64,000 nucleotides of DNA from positions 1-64,000 of the forward strand of contig DAIDHM010000201.1 in NCBI GenBank assembly GCA_027459705.1, given 5' to 3'. Below are positions 63,328-64,000 of this stretch, one piece after another. This DNA is from Ktedonobacteria bacterium. Lineage in GTDB: Bacteria; Chloroflexota; Ktedonobacteria; Ktedonobacterales; JACDGC01. Positions within the stretch are counted from its first letter, which is position 1; the number at the start of each line of letters is the position of its first letter. The notes under the pieces were generated by a model. That model saw nothing but the letters and a program-made list of their open reading frames with translations, made no database searches and was not told where the DNA came from. Made by a program: the position numbers and the translations under genes.

Positions 63328-64000
63328 ATGCCAGAAGCAGTGATTGTGAGCGCCGTGCGCACGCCGATTGGCCGTGCCGCGAAGGGCTCGTTGCGCGAGG
63401 TACGCGCCGATGATCTGGCCGCGATCGCGGTCCGCGCCGCCGTGGAGCGCGCGAAGGTTGATCCGGCGCTGATCGAAGATCTCATTCTGGGGTGCGCCTT
63501 CCCCGAAGGCGAGCAGGGCATGAATGTGGCGCGGCTGGTGGTCGGCCTGGCGGGCCTGCCGATCTCTGTGCCAGCGGTGACGGTCAACCGCTTCTGTGCC
63601 TCCAGCTTGACCGCCTTCAATATGGCGGCGCAGGCCATCATGGTGGGCCAGGGTGAGGTGATGGTCGCGGGCGGCGTCGAGGCGATGTCGCGCGTGCCGA
63701 TGGGGGGATTCAACCCCAGCTTCAATCCGAAACTCTACGAGAATCCCGTTGGTGTCGAATTATGTGGCCTTCCGGGGCAGAAGACGACCGAGTTCGAGCA
63801 GTCGTACATCCCCATGGGTATGACGGCCGAGAATCTGGCACAGCGCTACTCTATCTCACGCGAGGAGCAAGACCGGTACGCCCTGCGCAGCCATCGCAAT
63901 GCGATTGCCGCCATTGATAATGGCGTCTTTGCCAAAGAAATTGTGCCGGTGACACTGCCGAATGGCGAGACGGTCACTCTTGACGATGGCCCGCGCCGCG
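63328..64000 (+). CDS. fadA: Acetyl-CoA acyltransferase (thiolase), 3' partial
   Basis: The ATG follows gaggaga; the frame is open to the window edge, giving ~224 residues of the expected ~390. MPEAVIVSAVRTPIGRAAKG at the start and the nucleophilic cysteine in VNRFCASSLTAFNMA near 90 identify thiolase. AGGVEAMSRVPMGG near 115 follows. The final cleavage step of beta-oxidation; the degradative type is inferred from the neighbouring synthetase and dehydrogenase. It was absent from the ORF track because it runs off the window. Confidence 0.93.
   Translation, partial: MPEAVIVSAVRTPIGRAAKGSLREVRADDLAAIAVRAAVERAKVDPALIEDLILGCAFPEGEQGMNVARLVVGLAGLPISVPAVTVNRFCASSLTAFNMAAQAIMVGQGEVMVAGGVEAMSRVPMGGFNPSFNPKLYENPVGVELCGLPGQKTTEFEQSYIPMGMTAENLAQRYSISREEQDRYALRSHRNAIAAIDNGVFAKEIVPVTLPNGETVTLDDGPRR

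Overview
The window reads as chromosome of a moderately GC-rich bacterium, most likely a Chloroflexota member and possibly Ktedonobacteria. This is inferred from the LDH-like malate dehydrogenase, the split gcvPA/gcvPB, zinc-type S14 and S4, and the style of the housekeeping proteins. No 16S gene or database search was available, so the taxonomy is inference. No CRISPR array, tRNA, rRNA or insertion sequence was recognised.

Layout. 1-3100: a degenerate Rhs (YD-repeat) locus. A high-GC conserved Rhs core recurs as three fragments. Two of them carry different low-GC C-terminal tips, and each tip is followed by a small multi-pass membrane protein. This is a likely polymorphic toxin/immunity cassette array. 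3200-9400: a HAD phosphatase overlapping ispD, an HpnA-like epimerase, and a large membrane PAS/GAF/GGDEF/HD-GYP c-di-GMP protein. 9650-14400: the glycine cleavage genes gcvT-gcvH-gcvPA-gcvPB. 14490-22330: a PPOX-class protein, an APH-like protein, a zinc-ribbon protein, nuoM-nuoN, a Fur-family regulator and an Rpn-like nuclease. 22360-25600: an overlapping three-gene redox operon (FAD/2Fe-2S reductase with a membrane tail, ApbE, heme membrane protein). 25890-30850: tsaD, mdh, a GNAT-methyltransferase fusion and a CatE-like dioxygenase behind a clear promoter/operator.

31370-55270 is the translation supercluster: rpsL-rpsG-fusA (no tuf), then rpsJ through rplO, secY, adk, map, infA, rpmJ, rpsM, rpsK, rpsD, rpoA, rplQ, truA, rplM, rpsI. 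Gene order is classical, but several proteins are enlarged. S3 and S5 carry RGG-rich disordered tails, L17 and L3 have large internal insertions, and L29 has an acidic tail. Unusually long spacers split rpsL/rpsG and rpsJ/rplC, and internal promoters precede rpsJ, rpmD and infA.

55400-59250 (mostly minus strand): an SDR, xseB overlapping a zinc-ribbon gene, a GNAT, and a RidA/unknown/pseudo-receiver operon. 59539-64000: a fatty-acid beta-oxidation run (acyl-CoA synthetase, acyl-CoA dehydrogenase, thiolase cut by the window edge).

The best candidates for undescribed biology are the Rhs tips with membrane immunity partners, the paired RGG tails on S3 and S5 at the mRNA entry site, and the redox operon whose reductase ends in a transmembrane segment plus a Gly/Ser tail.
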